Source of the DNA: Rubrivivax sp. | GTDB taxonomy: Bacteria; Pseudomonadota; Gammaproteobacteria; Burkholderiales; Burkholderiaceae_C | Direction of reading: 5' to 3' | Assembly: GCA_024641945.1 (NCBI GenBank) | Contig: JAHECD010000007.1 | Span: 1-64,000 of the forward strand | DNA: 64,000 nt | Shown here: piece after piece, positions 36,888-47,092 of the stretch | How positions within the stretch are numbered: the stretch's first letter is position 1 | How the letters are laid out: each line of letters starts with the position of its first letter | The notes under the pieces: generated by a model | What the model saw: the letters and a program-made list of their open reading frames with translations, nothing else | Told to the model about the DNA's origin: nothing | Databases searched by the model: none | Made by a program: the position numbers and the translations under genes

Positions 36888-37127
36888 TCAGGCCTTTTGA
36901 TGCTTGACCGCGTAATCGATCGCGAGCTGTACGGTCGTGATCTTCTCGGCCTCTTCATCGGGAATCTCGATGCTGAACTCGTCTTCGAGAGCCATCACAA
37001 GTTCCACCGTGTCGAGCGAGTCGGCGCCGAGGTCGGCCACAAAGGCCTTCTCGTTCGTGACGTCCGACTCGGGCACGCCGAGCTGTTCGGCAATGATCTT
37101 CTTCACACGGGCTTCAATATCGCTCAT
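36888..37127 (-). CDS. acpP: Acyl carrier protein
   Basis: A 79-residue acidic protein that carries growing acyl chains. The phosphopantetheine attachment serine is Ser37 in [20 protein letters not shown] strong ribosome site GGAGGAG precedes the ATG, consistent with very high expression. AcpS in this window (23883-24278) is the enzyme that activates it. Confidence 0.97.
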   Translation of the reverse strand: MSDIEARVKKIIAEQLGVPESDVTNEKAFVADLGADSLDTVELVMALEDEFSIEIPDEEAEKITTVQLAIDYAVKHQKA

Positions 37128-37191
37128 GACTCCTCCAGGAGTGGTGTACTAAAACAGCCCGCGATTCTACCGGCGGGGCCATGACCGGGTT

Positions 37192-37935
37192 TCAAGACAT
37201 GTACATGCCGCCATTGACGTGCAATTCGCAGCCAGTGACGTAGCCCGCAAGCGGGCTGGCAAGAAACGCCACTGCGTGAGCAATCTCGTCTGGCGTGCCG
37301 AGGCGGCCGAGCGGGATCTGCTGCATCAGCGCGACCTTCTGGGCCTCCGGCAACTCCGACGTCATGTCGGTGGCGATGAAACCGGGCGCGATGCAGTTGA
37401 CGGTGATGTTGCGGCTGCCGAGTTCACGCGCCAGCGCACGCGTCATGCCCGACACGCCTGCCTTCGATGCAGCGTAGTTGGCCTGACCTGCATTGCCGCT
37501 GGCACCCACCACGGATGTGATGTTGACGATCCGGCCAAAGCGTTGCTTCATCATCGTGCGCATCACCGCACGGCACAGGCGGAATACGGCCTTCAGGTTC
37601 GTATCGAGGACGGCGTCCCAGTCCTCGTCCTTCATGCGCATGGCCAGCGTGTCGCGTGTGATGCCCGCGTTGTTGACCAGCACATGCAGGCCGCCGTGGG
37701 ACTTGACGATTCCGTGGACCGCGTCTTCAACCGAAGCAGCGTCATTGACATCCAGGCACAGGCCCTGACCACCGAAGGCGGCCAGGGCGTCGCCGATCGC
37801 GGCGGCGCCCGCAGGCGTCGTGGCCGTCCCGACAACCTTGAATCCCTGCGCCGCCAGAGTGCTGGCGATGGCCCGGCCAATGCCGCGCGAGGCGCCGGTC
37901 ACGAGCGCGACCTGGGCACTGGGGCGTTCACTCAT
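37192..37935 (-). CDS. fabG: 3-oxoacyl-ACP reductase
   Basis: A 247-residue short-chain dehydrogenase that reduces 3-ketoacyl-ACP with NADPH. The nucleotide motif is VTGASRGIGRAIA, the NNAG motif is LVNNAGITRDTLAM, and the active-site Tyr/Lys lie in NYAASKAGVSG after the serine in ITSVVGASG. The C-terminal GYVTGCELHVNGGMYM is typical FabG. The ATG at 37935 overlaps the fabD stop by ATGA. Confidence 0.96.
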   Translation of the reverse strand: MSERPSAQVALVTGASRGIGRAIASTLAAQGFKVVGTATTPAGAAAIGDALAAFGGQGLCLDVNDAASVEDAVHGIVKSHGGLHVLVNNAGITRDTLAMRMKDEDWDAVLDTNLKAVFRLCRAVMRTMMKQRFGRIVNITSVVGASGNAGQANYAASKAGVSGMTRALARELGSRNITVNCIAPGFIATDMTSELPEAQKVALMQQIPLGRLGTPDEIAHAVAFLASPLAGYVTGCELHVNGGMYMS

Positions 37936-38870
37936 GCGAGAACCTCCTTCGCTGCGGAAAGGCTGTCCGGGTCGAGCATGGTCATGCTGATCGCTTCGGC
38001 ATCGATCCGCTTGACCAACCCCGCCAGGACCTTGCCCGGCCCGCATTCGAGTATGTGCACAAGACCACGAGCACGCAGCGCCTGCACGACCTCGACCCAC
38101 CGGACCGGCCCGAAGGCCTGCCGGTAAAGCGCATCCCGTATGGCCGCAGGCTCAGTTTCTGCGCGCGCATCGATATTGTTGACGACCGCAATCCTGGGCG
38201 TCCGAATTTCAATCGCGGCAAGTCGCTCTCGCAGGCGATCGGCCGCAGGCTTCATCAACGAAGAATGGAAGGGCGCGGACACCGCCAGCAAGAGTGCACG
38301 CTTGGCGCCGGCCGCCTTCAGAATTTCGCATGCCCTGTCGACGCCGGCCTTGGTGCCTGCGATCACGGTCTGCTTGGGGTCATTGAAGTTGGCCGCCTCG
38401 ACGGCCTGCCCAGTGGCTGCAGACGCCTGCGCACATCCGGCAACCACGGCCGCCGCATCCAGCCCGAGGATCGCGGCCATGGCGCCCGCACCGACAGGCA
38501 CCGCCTCCTGCATGGCCTGCGCTCGCAGGCGCACCAGCGGAAGTGCCTCGGCCAGCGTGAGCGCCTCGGCCGCAACGAGGGCACTGTATTCGCCGAGCGA
38601 GTGGCCGGCCACGGCCGCCGGCTCCGCGCCCGCCTTTGCGCGCCACGCCCGATAGCATGCGATGGCTGACGTGAGCATCACCGGTTGCGTATTCGTGGTC
38701 AGGTCCAGCGCCTCTTTCGGACCTTCCCGAATGAGGCGTGCGACATCCTCGCCCAGCACTTGTGACGCTTCGTCGAGAGTCGCACGCACGGAAGCGTCGT
38801 TCCCCCAGGCTTCGAGCATGCCTACAGACTGGGAACCTTGCCCCGGAAATACAAAAGCAAACGGCTTCAT
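37932..38870 (-). CDS. fabD: Malonyl-CoA:ACP transacylase
   Basis: A 312-residue acyltransferase that loads malonate on ACP. Nucleophile Ser91 is in GHSLGEYSALVAA, FPGQGSQSVGML begins the protein, and the histidine lies in VSAPFHSSLM. The substrate arginine is in RLRAQAMQEA. It lies 34 bases downstream of fabH and is coupled to fabG. Confidence 0.96.
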   Translation of the reverse strand: MKPFAFVFPGQGSQSVGMLEAWGNDASVRATLDEASQVLGEDVARLIREGPKEALDLTTNTQPVMLTSAIACYRAWRAKAGAEPAAVAGHSLGEYSALVAAEALTLAEALPLVRLRAQAMQEAVPVGAGAMAAILGLDAAAVVAGCAQASAATGQAVEAANFNDPKQTVIAGTKAGVDRACEILKAAGAKRALLLAVSAPFHSSLMKPAADRLRERLAAIEIRTPRIAVVNNIDARAETEPAAIRDALYRQAFGPVRWVEVVQALRARGLVHILECGPGKVLAGLVKRIDAEAISMTMLDPDSLSAAKEVLA

Positions 38871-38904
38871 GATGATTCGGTGATGCAAGGTGCGATGCGT
38901 CGCC

Positions 38905-39894
38905 TCAAAGGTCGAGCAAAGCGGCCCCCCAGGTAAATCCGCCACCGACGCCTTCGAGCAACACCGTATCGCCTTTCCGGATGCGGCCGGCCCTTACGGC
39001 AGCGTCGAGCGCCAGCGGCACCGACGCGGCAGAGGTATTGCCATGCTCGTCCACCGTGACGACCAGCTTGTCCAGGGGCAGTTTCAGCTTGCGCGCGGTG
39101 CCGTGCATGATGCGGATATTGGCTTGATGCGGGATCAGCCAATCGATGTCCGCTTCAACCCGCCCGGCCTTGGACAATACCGAGCGCGCAACACTGTCCA
39201 GAACCCCGACCGCGAGCTTGAAGACGGCCTGGCCGTCCATCTTGAGCAGCGGATCGCCCATCACCTTGCCGCCCGATACCGATCCAGGCACACAAAGAAT
39301 GCCCACGTGCCGGCCATCGGCGTGCAACTCGGTCGCGAGCAGGCCGGGTTGGTCGCTGGCCTCCAGAACGACGGCCCCTGCGCCGTCGCCAAAGAGCACA
39401 CATGTCGTCCGGTCGTCGAAGTCGAGGATGCGCGAGAAGATCTCGGCGCCGATCACCAGCGCGCGCGACGCCGCACCGGTGCGGATCATCGAGTCGGCCA
39501 CCGTCAGCGCATAGACGAATCCCGAGCAGACCGCCTGAACGTCGAATGCCGGGCACCCATGAATGCCGAGCTTCTGCTGAACGATGCAGGCCGTCGACGG
39601 GAATACCATGTCCGGCGTCGACGTCGCCACAATGATCAGGTCGATATCGCCCGCCTCGCGCCCAGCAGCTTGCAGCGCTTGCCGCGCAGCGAGCGTCGCG
39701 AGATCGCTCGACATCACCCCGTCGTCGGCAAAGTGGCGCGCACGAATGCCCGTGCGCTCGACGATCCAATCGTCGCTGGTCTGGACACCACGCCCCGCGA
39801 GCATCTGCACCATCTGCGCATTGCTCAAGCGTCGAGCAGGCAGATGACTCCCCGTGCCGGTGATGCGTGAGTGCCGAGGTGGTGTCGTGGTCAT
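38905..39894 (-). CDS. fabH: Beta-ketoacyl-ACP synthase III
   Basis: A 329-residue enzyme that starts fatty-acid synthesis from acetyl-CoA and malonyl-ACP. Catalytic Cys123 is in [16 protein letters not shown], the histidine in [10 protein letters not shown] and the asparagine in [29 protein letters not shown] is a family marker. The ATG overlaps the plsX stop by ATGA. Confidence 0.96.
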   Translation of the reverse strand: MTTTPPRHSRITGTGSHLPARRLSNAQMVQMLAGRGVQTSDDWIVERTGIRARHFADDGVMSSDLATLAARQALQAAGREAGDIDLIIVATSTPDMVFPSTACIVQQKLGIHGCPAFDVQAVCSGFVYALTVADSMIRTGAASRALVIGAEIFSRILDFDDRTTCVLFGDGAGAVVLEASDQPGLLATELHADGRHVGILCVPGSVSGGKVMGDPLLKMDGQAVFKLAVGVLDSVARSVLSKAGRVEADIDWLIPHQANIRIMHGTARKLKLPLDKLVVTVDEHGNTSAASVPLALDAAVRAGRIRKGDTVLLEGVGGGFTWGAALLDL

Positions 39895-40976
39895 GCGGTT
39901 TGCGAATCTGCCGAAATCTGCGCAGCAGGCAGCGCCTGGAACGTCTCTGCGATGCGGTCGTGAACGCGGTCGACCAAGCGGTTGCGGGCGGCATCATAAG
40001 CGCGGACCAGCGCGTTCTCGAAGGCCATCGCATCGGCAGAACCGTGGCTCTTGAACACGAGGCCGCGCAAACCCAGCAATGCGGCGCCGTTGTAACGGCG
40101 TGGATCTAGCCGCTTCTTGAAGTGATTCAGCACGGGAAGGGCTACCAAGCCTGCCACTTTGCCGTAGAGGCCGCGAGTGAACTCCTGCCGGATGAACTCA
40201 CTCATCATCGATGCCAGGCCCTCGGATGTCTTGAGCATCACATTGCCGACAAATCCGTCGCAAACCACGATGTCGGTCGTGCCCTTGAAGATGTCGTTGC
40301 CTTCGACGTTGCCATGGAAGTTGATCAGCCCGGCCATCGAAGCCTCGCGCAGAATCTCCGCCGAGCGCTTGATGGTCTCACTGCCCTTGATCGCCTCTTC
40401 GCCGATGTTGAGCAAGCCCACGGTGGGTTCTTCCTTGCCGTCGATCGCGCCGACCAGGGCGCTGCCCATGACTGCAAATTGCAGCAGGTGCTCCGGCGTG
40501 CAGTCGACGTTGGCACCCAGGTCCAGCACTGTGGTGAAGGCGTCGTGGCGATTCGGCAACACGGCGGCAATCGCCGGGCGGTCGATGCCATCGACGGTCT
40601 TGAGCACGTATCGGGCGAGCGCCATCAGTGCGCCGGTATTGCCTGCCGAGACACAGGCATGTGCAGGGGCTGTACCGTCCATACCGGGCTTGACCTGAGA
40701 CACCGCGACACGCATCGACGAATCGCGCTTGCGGCGTAGCGCCACCTCCACCGGGTCCTCCATCGTCACGACTTCCGATGCAGGCACGACCCTGCAACGA
40801 GACCACGCCGCCGCTGGCGCCAGAACTTCAGGCCGGCCCACCAGCAGCAGTTCGGCGTCAGGATGCTTGTCCAGAAATGACCTGCAGGCCGGCAGCGTGA
40901 CCGAAGGGCCGTGGTCACCACCCATGCAGTCCACCGCCAACCGCACAGTTTGCAGCGGTTCAGGCGCGAAGTGCAT
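39891..40976 (-). CDS. plsX: Phosphate acyltransferase PlsX
   Basis: A 361-residue peripheral membrane enzyme that makes acyl-phosphate from acyl-ACP for phospholipid synthesis. It begins with [18 protein letters not shown] and has [39 protein letters not shown] and [15 protein letters not shown], all family hallmarks. The gene lies 112 bases downstream of rpmF on the same strand and overlaps fabH. Confidence 0.95.
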   Translation of the reverse strand: MHFAPEPLQTVRLAVDCMGGDHGPSVTLPACRSFLDKHPDAELLLVGRPEVLAPAAAWSRCRVVPASEVVTMEDPVEVALRRKRDSSMRVAVSQVKPGMDGTAPAHACVSAGNTGALMALARYVLKTVDGIDRPAIAAVLPNRHDAFTTVLDLGANVDCTPEHLLQFAVMGSALVGAIDGKEEPTVGLLNIGEEAIKGSETIKRSAEILREASMAGLINFHGNVEGNDIFKGTTDIVVCDGFVGNVMLKTSEGLASMMSEFIRQEFTRGLYGKVAGLVALPVLNHFKKRLDPRRYNGAALLGLRGLVFKSHGSADAMAFENALVRAYDAARNRLVDRVHDRIAETFQALPAAQISADSQTA

Positions 40977-41088
40977 CAGGCGACGTAGAAAGTACCAATG
41001 CCCGGACGCACGACTGGCGCACTCCGGGCATCGGATGGGTTCTCAGCGCGGGCACAGCAAGCAATGGCTGCGCGCAGGCGCGCATCGA

Positions 41089-41271
41089 TCAGGCGTCGGC
41101 CTTGGTCTTGAGAACTTTGCGGCCACGGTAAAAACCCGTGGGGCTGATGTGATGGCGGAGATGCACCTCGCCAGTGGTCGGCTCGACGGCTGTTCCCGGC
41201 GTGCCAAGCGCATTGTGCGAACGGTGCATGCCGCGCTTGGACGGCGACTTCTTGTTTTGCTGAACGGCCAT
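41089..41271 (-). CDS. rpmF: 50S ribosomal protein L32
   Basis: A 60-residue basic protein starting [19 protein letters not shown], the standard bL32 N-terminus, followed by [17 protein letters not shown]. It lacks the four-cysteine zinc motif found in some bL32 proteins, which is the usual beta/gammaproteobacterial form. It sits between yceD and plsX, the classic order. Confidence 0.96.
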   Translation of the reverse strand: MAVQQNKKSPSKRGMHRSHNALGTPGTAVEPTTGEVHLRHHISPTGFYRGRKVLKTKADA

Positions 41272-41398
41272 GTCGAACTCCTGAATGCGCGGCGCCCATT
41301 GGACTTCTGCGACACGTTGCAGGGTCCAGATGTGCTTGGGCGGACGTCGATTGACGTATTACGCCGGGCGAAAAGCCTTTGAGTGTATCACGCGTCGC

Positions 41399-41959
41399 TC
41401 AGGTGGTCGACCGCTTTGGTTTGAGCGCGGCCAGGGCAGCGAACGGGTTGGGCTGCGCGTCATTTGCCAACAAGTCAGTGTCCACTCCGCCATCGAAGAC
41501 CAATGGTTGGGGGCACACATCATGTCTGGGCACGATCGGCAGAGCGAGAATCAGCTCGTCTTCGATCAGGTCATTCAAGACCAGGGAGCGCGGCAATGCA
41601 AGCACGTCCTCCTCGCTTTCCTCGTCGAGGCGTGCGGCATCGTCCTCGTTAGGCACGAAGCGGAACGTGCGGTCTATATCCAGGGGCAGCGCGGCCGGCT
41701 GCAGACATCGTTGACAAGTCATCCAGACCATGGCCCGAACCACCAGATGCAACCGAACTTCAGGCGAGACGCCAGCCGTCTCCCCCCATGAGCCTGTCAC
41801 CCGCCAGCGCGCCTCACCGCCCACCCCGTCGGACGGTACCCAGGTGGCAGCAGCAAGGCGAGTCAGGCTGGCAAGTGGCGTATTGCCCTCGAGCGACGCC
41901 CGCGCCTTGGCGAAGGCGGCCACATCGAGTCGCGCGGGGTCGAGGCCGGACGCTTTCAT
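41399..41959 (-). CDS. yceD: YceD/DUF177 family protein
   Basis: A 186-residue protein, distantly conserved next to rpmF in many bacteria and linked to 23S rRNA or ribosome assembly in plants and bacteria. The DUF177 features are MTCQRCLQPAALPLDIDRTF, FVPNEDDAARLDEESEEDVL and the C-terminal NPFAALAALK. The ATG at 41959 is chosen because earlier starts would overlap the divergent maf start. It is the first gene of the rpmF-plsX-fab run. Confidence 0.88.
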   Translation of the reverse strand: MKASGLDPARLDVAAFAKARASLEGNTPLASLTRLAAATWVPSDGVGGEARWRVTGSWGETAGVSPEVRLHLVVRAMVWMTCQRCLQPAALPLDIDRTFRFVPNEDDAARLDEESEEDVLALPRSLVLNDLIEDELILALPIVPRHDVCPQPLVFDGGVDTDLLANDAQPNPFAALAALKPKRSTT

Positions 41960-41999
41960 GCCATCAGTGTACGGGCCGGGCCCGAACGACAATCGGGCC

Positions 42000-42593
42000 A
42001 TGGTCAACCCCGCGCCGCTCGTCCTGGCATCCACGTCGCGTTATCGGCGCGAACTCCTGGAGCGCCTTCGACTGCCCTTCGAAGTCCAGTCACCCGACGT
42101 CGACGAGACGCCGCGCGCCGGCGAGCTGCCCGAAGCATTGGCCCTGAGGCTGGCGCTCGAAAAGGCACGCGCCGTAGCGACGCGTCGTCCTGGCGCGGTG
42201 GTGATCGGCTCCGATCAGGTAGCCGATCTCGACGGTCAGGCCATCGGCAAACCCGGAACCCACGAACGCGCGGTGACACAGTTGCGCCTGATGCGTGGCC
42301 GGCGCGTGGTCTTCCAGACCGCCGTGGCGGTCGTGCGCCCGGACATCGCTTACGAGGCGAGCAGCCTGGCGCGGGTGATCGTGACGTTTCGCGACCTGTC
42401 CGAGCACGAAATCGAGCGCTATCTAAGCGCAGAGCAGCCTTACGATTGCGCAGGCAGCGCCAAGAGCGAGACTCTCGGAATTGCGCTGCTTGCATCGATC
42501 GAATCCGACGACCCGACCGCCCTCGTGGGGCTGCCACTGATCCGGACCTGCGACCTTCTGCGAGGCGCTGGCGTCGATCCGTTGCAGCCGTGA
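42000..42593 (+). CDS. Maf-like nucleoside triphosphate pyrophosphatase
   Basis: A 197-residue Maf-fold enzyme that hydrolyses non-canonical nucleotides (7-methyl-GTP in the YceF subgroup). The signatures are LVLASTSRYRRELLERL, SPDVDETPRAGE, VVIGSDQVADLDG, IGKPGTHERA, PYDCAGSAKSETLGIAL and ALVGLPLIRT. The SDQVAD form with CAGS favours the YceF/m7GTP subgroup over the dTTPase YhdE. It is divergent from yceD by 40 bases. Confidence 0.92.
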   Translation: MVNPAPLVLASTSRYRRELLERLRLPFEVQSPDVDETPRAGELPEALALRLALEKARAVATRRPGAVVIGSDQVADLDGQAIGKPGTHERAVTQLRLMRGRRVVFQTAVAVVRPDIAYEASSLARVIVTFRDLSEHEIERYLSAEQPYDCAGSAKSETLGIALLASIESDDPTALVGLPLIRTCDLLRGAGVDPLQP

Positions 42594-42732
42594 AGCGGAA
42601 CCAACGTACACGGGTGATGAGCCTACCCCCGCATATTCGAAGATCAGCCGGCCTCGCCGAGCCCTCGTCGGCTGCTCGACCGGCCATCCCGGGTTCGGCG
42701 GGCCGACGTGTTTGCACGATGGAGCGTCCTCG

Positions 42733-43494
42733 ATGACAACGCGAGGTTCGCTGCTGCTGATGCCGAACACGCTCGACCTCGGCGCGGAAGCCTGCGACCT
42801 GCGCGACGTGCTGCCCGACGGCGTGCTGCGCCGCGCGGCTGCGCTGTCCTACTGGGCGGCGGAGGACGCGCGCTCGACACGCGCATTTCTCAAACGCGTC
42901 GCCATCATTCACCCGCTGGCCCAGACGCTTCAAGCGACCACGATCACCGAGCTGCCGCGTGCACGCAAGGGCACGACCGACGCGCCACCGGCCTCGGCGT
43001 GGCGCCAACTGCTGCAGCCGGCGCTTGCAGGCCACGACGTCGGTCTCATCTCGGAGGCCGGCCTTCCAGCGGTCGCAGACCCAGGTGCGTTGCTGGTTGC
43101 CGCGGCGCACGATCTGGGGATACCGGTGTGCGCAATGACGGGCCCAAGTTCGATCGTGCTTGCGCTCGCGTCCAGCGGCCTGAATGGCCAAAGCTTTGCT
43201 TTCGTCGGATATGTGCCGCAGGAGCCTGGCGCACGCGACGCGCGGCTGCGCGAGCTCGAGGCCCTGTCACGCCGCCTGCGTCAGACGCAGTTGATGATCG
43301 AAACGCCGTACCGCAACGAGGCCCTGCTCAAAGCACTGATCACCGAACTCGCACCGAGCACACAACTGTCGGTCAGTTGGGGTCTCACGCTGACCGCCGG
43401 CGGCACGCGCTCGAATTCGGTCGCCGAATGGCGACAACGCCCGGGCGACATCCCGGAGCGCTGCCCGGCGGTGTTCGCCTTGCTGGCGAGGTGA
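42733..43494 (+). CDS. RsmI-like SAM-dependent methyltransferase
   Basis: A 253-residue tetrapyrrole-methylase-fold protein. It shows LISEAGLPAVADPGALLV, CAMTGPSSIVLALASSG and QSFAFVGYVPQE, the order of motifs found in RsmI (16S rRNA C1402 2'-O-methylation). The sequence diverges from canonical RsmI, for example GLPAVADPG in place of GTPxISDPG, so the exact target is uncertain and it may be a paralogue. The ATG at 42733 has GGAG 9 bases upstream. It is downstream of maf on the same strand. Confidence 0.78.
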   Translation: MTTRGSLLLMPNTLDLGAEACDLRDVLPDGVLRRAAALSYWAAEDARSTRAFLKRVAIIHPLAQTLQATTITELPRARKGTTDAPPASAWRQLLQPALAGHDVGLISEAGLPAVADPGALLVAAAHDLGIPVCAMTGPSSIVLALASSGLNGQSFAFVGYVPQEPGARDARLRELEALSRRLRQTQLMIETPYRNEALLKALITELAPSTQLSVSWGLTLTAGGTRSNSVAEWRQRPGDIPERCPAVFALLAR

Positions 43495-43583
43495 GGGCCC
43501 GGATCGCCGTTATCGGTGCGAGACAATAGGCTCATTGCCTTCAACCGTGGGCATGCTTCCGAAGTGCACCCTGCGCATCGAAC

Positions 43584-44654
43584 ATGATTCTTGTCACCGG
43601 CGGCGCCGGCTTCATCGGCAGCAACTTTGTCCATGACTGGCTCGCCCAGTCAGACGAGGGTGTCGTCAACCTCGACGCCCTGACCTACGCCGGCAACCTG
43701 GCGAACCTGGTGTCGCTCAAAGGCGACGCGCGGCACGTGTTCGTGCAGGGCGACATTGCAGACAGCGCGTTGGTCGAAGGCCTGATGTCCACGTACCGCC
43801 CACGCGCGGTCATCCACTTCGCCGCCGAAAGCCACGTCGACCGCAGCATCCACGGGCCGGCAGCGTTCATCCGGACCAACATCGAAGGAACTTTCTGCCT
43901 GCTGCAGGCCGCACGTGCGCATTGGAGCGGGCTCGGCGAGGCCGAACGAAAGGCCTTCCGCTTCCATCACGTTTCGACCGACGAGGTCTACGGCAGCCTC
44001 GGCCCTGGTGACGCCCCGTTCGCCGAAGACCACCCCTACGCCCCCAACAGCCCCTATTCGGCCAGCAAGGCAGCGAGCGACCATCTCGTGCGGGCTTGGC
44101 ACCACACGTACGGCCTGCCGGTCGTCACGACGAACTGCTCCAACAACTACGGCCCTTGGCACTTTCCGGAGAAGCTGATCCCGTTGCTGATCGTGAATGC
44201 CCTCGCCGGCAAGCCGCTACCGATCTACGGTGACGGCCTGAATGTGCGCGACTGGCTGTACGTACGCGACCACTGCAGCGCCATTCGCACCGTACTCGCT
44301 CGCGGACGCGTGGGCGAGGTTTACAACGTCGGGGGCTGGAATGAAAAGACCAACCTCGACATCGTGCATGAAGTGTGCGACCTGCTCGATGACCTGCGGC
44401 CCGATCCCGCCGGCCCCCGCCGCCGGCTGATCCATTTCGTGAAGGACCGGCCGGGACATGACCGGCGCTACGCCATCGACGCGCGCAAGATCGAGCGCGA
44501 ATTGGGGTGGCGACCCGCCGAGACCTTCACCAGCGGACTTCGGAAGACCGTGGAATGGTTTCTCGAGCATGGGGAATGGGTGGTCGACGTGCAAAGCGGC
44601 GCCTATCGTGACTGGATCACGGCCCAATACGGCGGACCGGGCGGCGGCGAATGA
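43584..44654 (+). CDS. rmlB: dTDP-glucose 4,6-dehydratase
   Basis: A 356-residue extended SDR, step 2 of dTDP-L-rhamnose synthesis. NAD binding is [15 protein letters not shown], followed by [12 protein letters not shown], the active-site [10 protein letters not shown] and [20 protein letters not shown] (Tyr/Lys), and [12 protein letters not shown]-like [11 protein letters not shown]. Downstream rmlD, rmlA and rmlC complete the pathway. The stop overlaps the rmlD start by ATGA. Confidence 0.96.
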   Translation: MILVTGGAGFIGSNFVHDWLAQSDEGVVNLDALTYAGNLANLVSLKGDARHVFVQGDIADSALVEGLMSTYRPRAVIHFAAESHVDRSIHGPAAFIRTNIEGTFCLLQAARAHWSGLGEAERKAFRFHHVSTDEVYGSLGPGDAPFAEDHPYAPNSPYSASKAASDHLVRAWHHTYGLPVVTTNCSNNYGPWHFPEKLIPLLIVNALAGKPLPIYGDGLNVRDWLYVRDHCSAIRTVLARGRVGEVYNVGGWNEKTNLDIVHEVCDLLDDLRPDPAGPRRRLIHFVKDRPGHDRRYAIDARKIERELGWRPAETFTSGLRKTVEWFLEHGEWVVDVQSGAYRDWITAQYGGPGGGE

Positions 44655-45544
44655 GGATCGTGCTGCTGGGCAGCCAGGGGCAGGTGGGCTGGGAACTGCA
44701 GCGCGCGCTGGCGCCCCTCGGCGAAGTCATCGCACTGACGCGCAACGGCGAACCCACCGCCGACCTGGCCCAGCCGCGCGCGCTGGCCGCACACGTGCGA
44801 TCGCTCGCACCGCAGGTGATCGTGAATGCTGCTGCCTATACCGCCGTCGACAAGGCAGAGAGCGAGCCTGCGCTGGCGCACGAGATCAATGCAGCGAGTC
44901 CGGGGGCACTGGCGGAGGTAGCGGTCGAGCTCGACGCCTGGCTTGTGCACTACAGCACCGACTACGTGTTCGATGGCAGCGGCAGCGCGGCGCGCGACGA
45001 AGACTCGCGCACTGGGCCGCTCGGAGTCTACGGGCGCACCAAGCTGGAGGGCGAAGAACGGGTGCGCGCCAGCGGGTGCCGCCACCTGATCCTGCGCACC
45101 AGCTGGGTCCATGGCACGCGGGGTGGAAACTTCGCCAGGACGATGCTGCGCCTTGCGGCCGAGCGTGATCGCCTGACGGTCGTGGACGACCAGGTCGGCG
45201 CACCCACCGGGGCCGATCTGCTGGCCGACGTGACCGCACACGTACTGCGTTCCGCCTGGCGGCGGCCGTCGCTGGCGGGCACGTACCACGCCGTGGCGAG
45301 CGGCGAGACGAGTTGGCACGGCTACGCCTGCCTTGTCGTCGAATGGGCCCGCTCGCATGGACATGCGGTCAAGGTGCCCGCGGGCGCCATCGAAGCGGTG
45401 CCGAGCACCGCGTTCCCGACGCCGGCACGCCGGCCCCTCAATTCGCGCCTGTCCACGAACCGACTCCGCCAGACGTTCGACCTCGAGATGCCGCCCTGGC
45501 AGCACGGTGTCGAGCGCATGCTGGCCGAAGTCCTGGGCCAATGA
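44651..45544 (+). CDS. rmlD: dTDP-4-dehydrorhamnose reductase
   Basis: A 297-residue SDR for the final NADPH reduction to dTDP-L-rhamnose. It begins [19 protein letters not shown] and contains [30 protein letters not shown] and [11 protein letters not shown] with the catalytic Tyr/Lys, then LRTSWVHG. It is coupled by ATGA overlaps to rmlB before it and rmlA after it. Confidence 0.95.
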   Translation: MRIVLLGSQGQVGWELQRALAPLGEVIALTRNGEPTADLAQPRALAAHVRSLAPQVIVNAAAYTAVDKAESEPALAHEINAASPGALAEVAVELDAWLVHYSTDYVFDGSGSAARDEDSRTGPLGVYGRTKLEGEERVRASGCRHLILRTSWVHGTRGGNFARTMLRLAAERDRLTVVDDQVGAPTGADLLADVTAHVLRSAWRRPSLAGTYHAVASGETSWHGYACLVVEWARSHGHAVKVPAGAIEAVPSTAFPTPARRPLNSRLSTNRLRQTFDLEMPPWQHGVERMLAEVLGQ

Positions 45545-46452
45545 CGTCAAGACCTTCTGGAGATTTACGTTTGTCACGCAAAGGCATCATCCTCGCCGGG
45601 GGCTCCGGCACCCGTCTGCACCCGGCCACCCGATCGATCAGCAAACAACTCCTGCCGGTCTATGACAAACCGATGATCTATTACCCGTTGAGCACCCTGA
45701 TGCTCGCGGGCATCCGGGACATCCTCGTCATCAGCACGCCACAGGATCTCCCGCGCTTCAACGATCTGCTCGGCGACGGCAGTCAGTGGGGGCTGAACCT
45801 GCAGTACTGCGAGCAACCGCGTCCGGAAGGGCTGGCACAGGCCTTCATCCTCGGTCGCGACTTCATCGGCGGGAAGCCCAGTGCACTGGTTCTGGGAGAC
45901 AACATCTTCTACGGCCATCACCTTCAGGGCCTGCTCGTCGACGCCGCCGCTCGCAACGACGGAGCGCGCGTCTTTGCATACCACGTCACTGATCCGGAAC
46001 GTTATGGCGTCGTCGAATTCGACGCCGGCGGTCGTGCGCTGAGCATCGAGGAGAAGCCGGACGCCCCGCGCAGCCCGTACGCCGTCACGGGTCTGTATTT
46101 CTACGACGAGCAGGTGTGCGACATCGCGGCCGGGCTCGCCCCCAGCCCGCGCGGCGAGCTCGAGATCACGGACGTCAATGCGCGCTACCTGGCGCAGGGC
46201 CAACTCGACGTCGAAGTCATGGGGCGCGGTTATGCATGGCTCGACACCGGCACCCACGACAGCCTGCTCGAAGCCAGCCAGTTCATCGCCACGCTCGAGC
46301 GGCGCCAAGGGCTGAAAGTGGCGTGCCCCGAAGAGATTGCGTACCGTGCAGGCTGGATCGATGCGGCACAGCTGGAACGGCAAGCCCAGGCCCTGCAGAA
46401 GAGCGGCTATGGCCAGTACCTGATGCAGGTGCTGCGCGAGCGGGTGTTCTGA
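45541..46452 (+). CDS. rmlA: Glucose-1-phosphate thymidylyltransferase
   Basis: A 303-residue nucleotidyltransferase that makes dTDP-glucose, step 1 of the rhamnose route. The signatures are [49 protein letters not shown] and [19 protein letters not shown]. The ATG at 45541 overlaps the rmlD stop; a TTG at 45571 is closer to the domain start and is an alternative. Two bases separate its stop from rmlC. Confidence 0.96.
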   Translation: MTSRPSGDLRLSRKGIILAGGSGTRLHPATRSISKQLLPVYDKPMIYYPLSTLMLAGIRDILVISTPQDLPRFNDLLGDGSQWGLNLQYCEQPRPEGLAQAFILGRDFIGGKPSALVLGDNIFYGHHLQGLLVDAAARNDGARVFAYHVTDPERYGVVEFDAGGRALSIEEKPDAPRSPYAVTGLYFYDEQVCDIAAGLAPSPRGELEITDVNARYLAQGQLDVEVMGRGYAWLDTGTHDSLLEASQFIATLERRQGLKVACPEEIAYRAGWIDAAQLERQAQALQKSGYGQYLMQVLRERVF

Positions 46453-46454
46453 GC

Positions 46455-47027
46455 ATGAAGCTCATCCCCACGCGCATTCCCGACGTCGTGATCGTCGAAC
46501 CCGCGGTCTTTGCGGACGAACGCGGCTGGTTCATGGAGAGTTTCAATGCGCCGCGCTTCGACCAGATGCTGTCCGCGCTCGGTCTTCCACTGCCGGGCGC
46601 CTTCGTGCAGGACAACCATTCCTGCTCGAGGTCCGGCACGCTGCGTGGGCTGCACTTCCAGGTGGCCCCTCATGCCCAGGGCAAGCTGGTGCGCGTGGTG
46701 CAGGGCGCGGCCTTCGACGTGGCTGTCGACATCCGGCCGGGTTCACCCACGCTCGGGCAATGGGTCGGTGTCGAACTCAGCGCCGACAACCACCGCCAAC
46801 TGTGGCTGCCGGCAGGTTTTGCCCACGGGTTCCTCGCGCTCGCGGACGAGACGCACTTCCTGTACAAGACCACCGACGTCTACGCGAGGGAATGCGAGCG
46901 CGCGATCCGCTGGGACGACCCGGACCTGGCCATAGACTGGCCGCTCGCGCGCATTGGCGGGCCGCCTTTGCTGGCCCCGAAGGATGCGGCCGCGCCGTCG
47001 TTCGCCGACGCCCTGTGCACCTTGTAG
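46455..47027 (+). CDS. rmlC: dTDP-4-dehydrorhamnose 3,5-epimerase
   Basis: A 190-residue cupin epimerase. Conserved parts are DERGWFMESFNAPRFD, FVQDNHSCSRSGTLRGLHFQ (with the substrate His/Arg set), GKLVRVVQGAAFDVAVDIR, LWLPAGFAHGFLAL and the active-site tyrosine in FLYKTTDVYARECERAIRWD. It completes the rmlBDAC set; the order B-D-A-C is common in beta- and gammaproteobacteria. Confidence 0.96.
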   Translation: MKLIPTRIPDVVIVEPAVFADERGWFMESFNAPRFDQMLSALGLPLPGAFVQDNHSCSRSGTLRGLHFQVAPHAQGKLVRVVQGAAFDVAVDIRPGSPTLGQWVGVELSADNHRQLWLPAGFAHGFLALADETHFLYKTTDVYARECERAIRWDDPDLAIDWPLARIGGPPLLAPKDAAAPSFADALCTL

Positions 47028-47048
47028 TTCCACATGGCGTGACCACGG

Positions 47049-47064
47049 CCCGTCATACGACGGG
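47049..47064. terminator. Small hairpin between convergent rmlC and the dehydrogenase gene
   Basis: CCCGTC (47049-47054) pairs with GACGGG (47059-47064) around ATAC in the 65-bp convergent gap. No T-run is present, so termination is only possible, not shown. Confidence 0.3.
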
Positions 47065-47092
47065 AACGCTCGCGTGACTCGGTGACCGCGAC

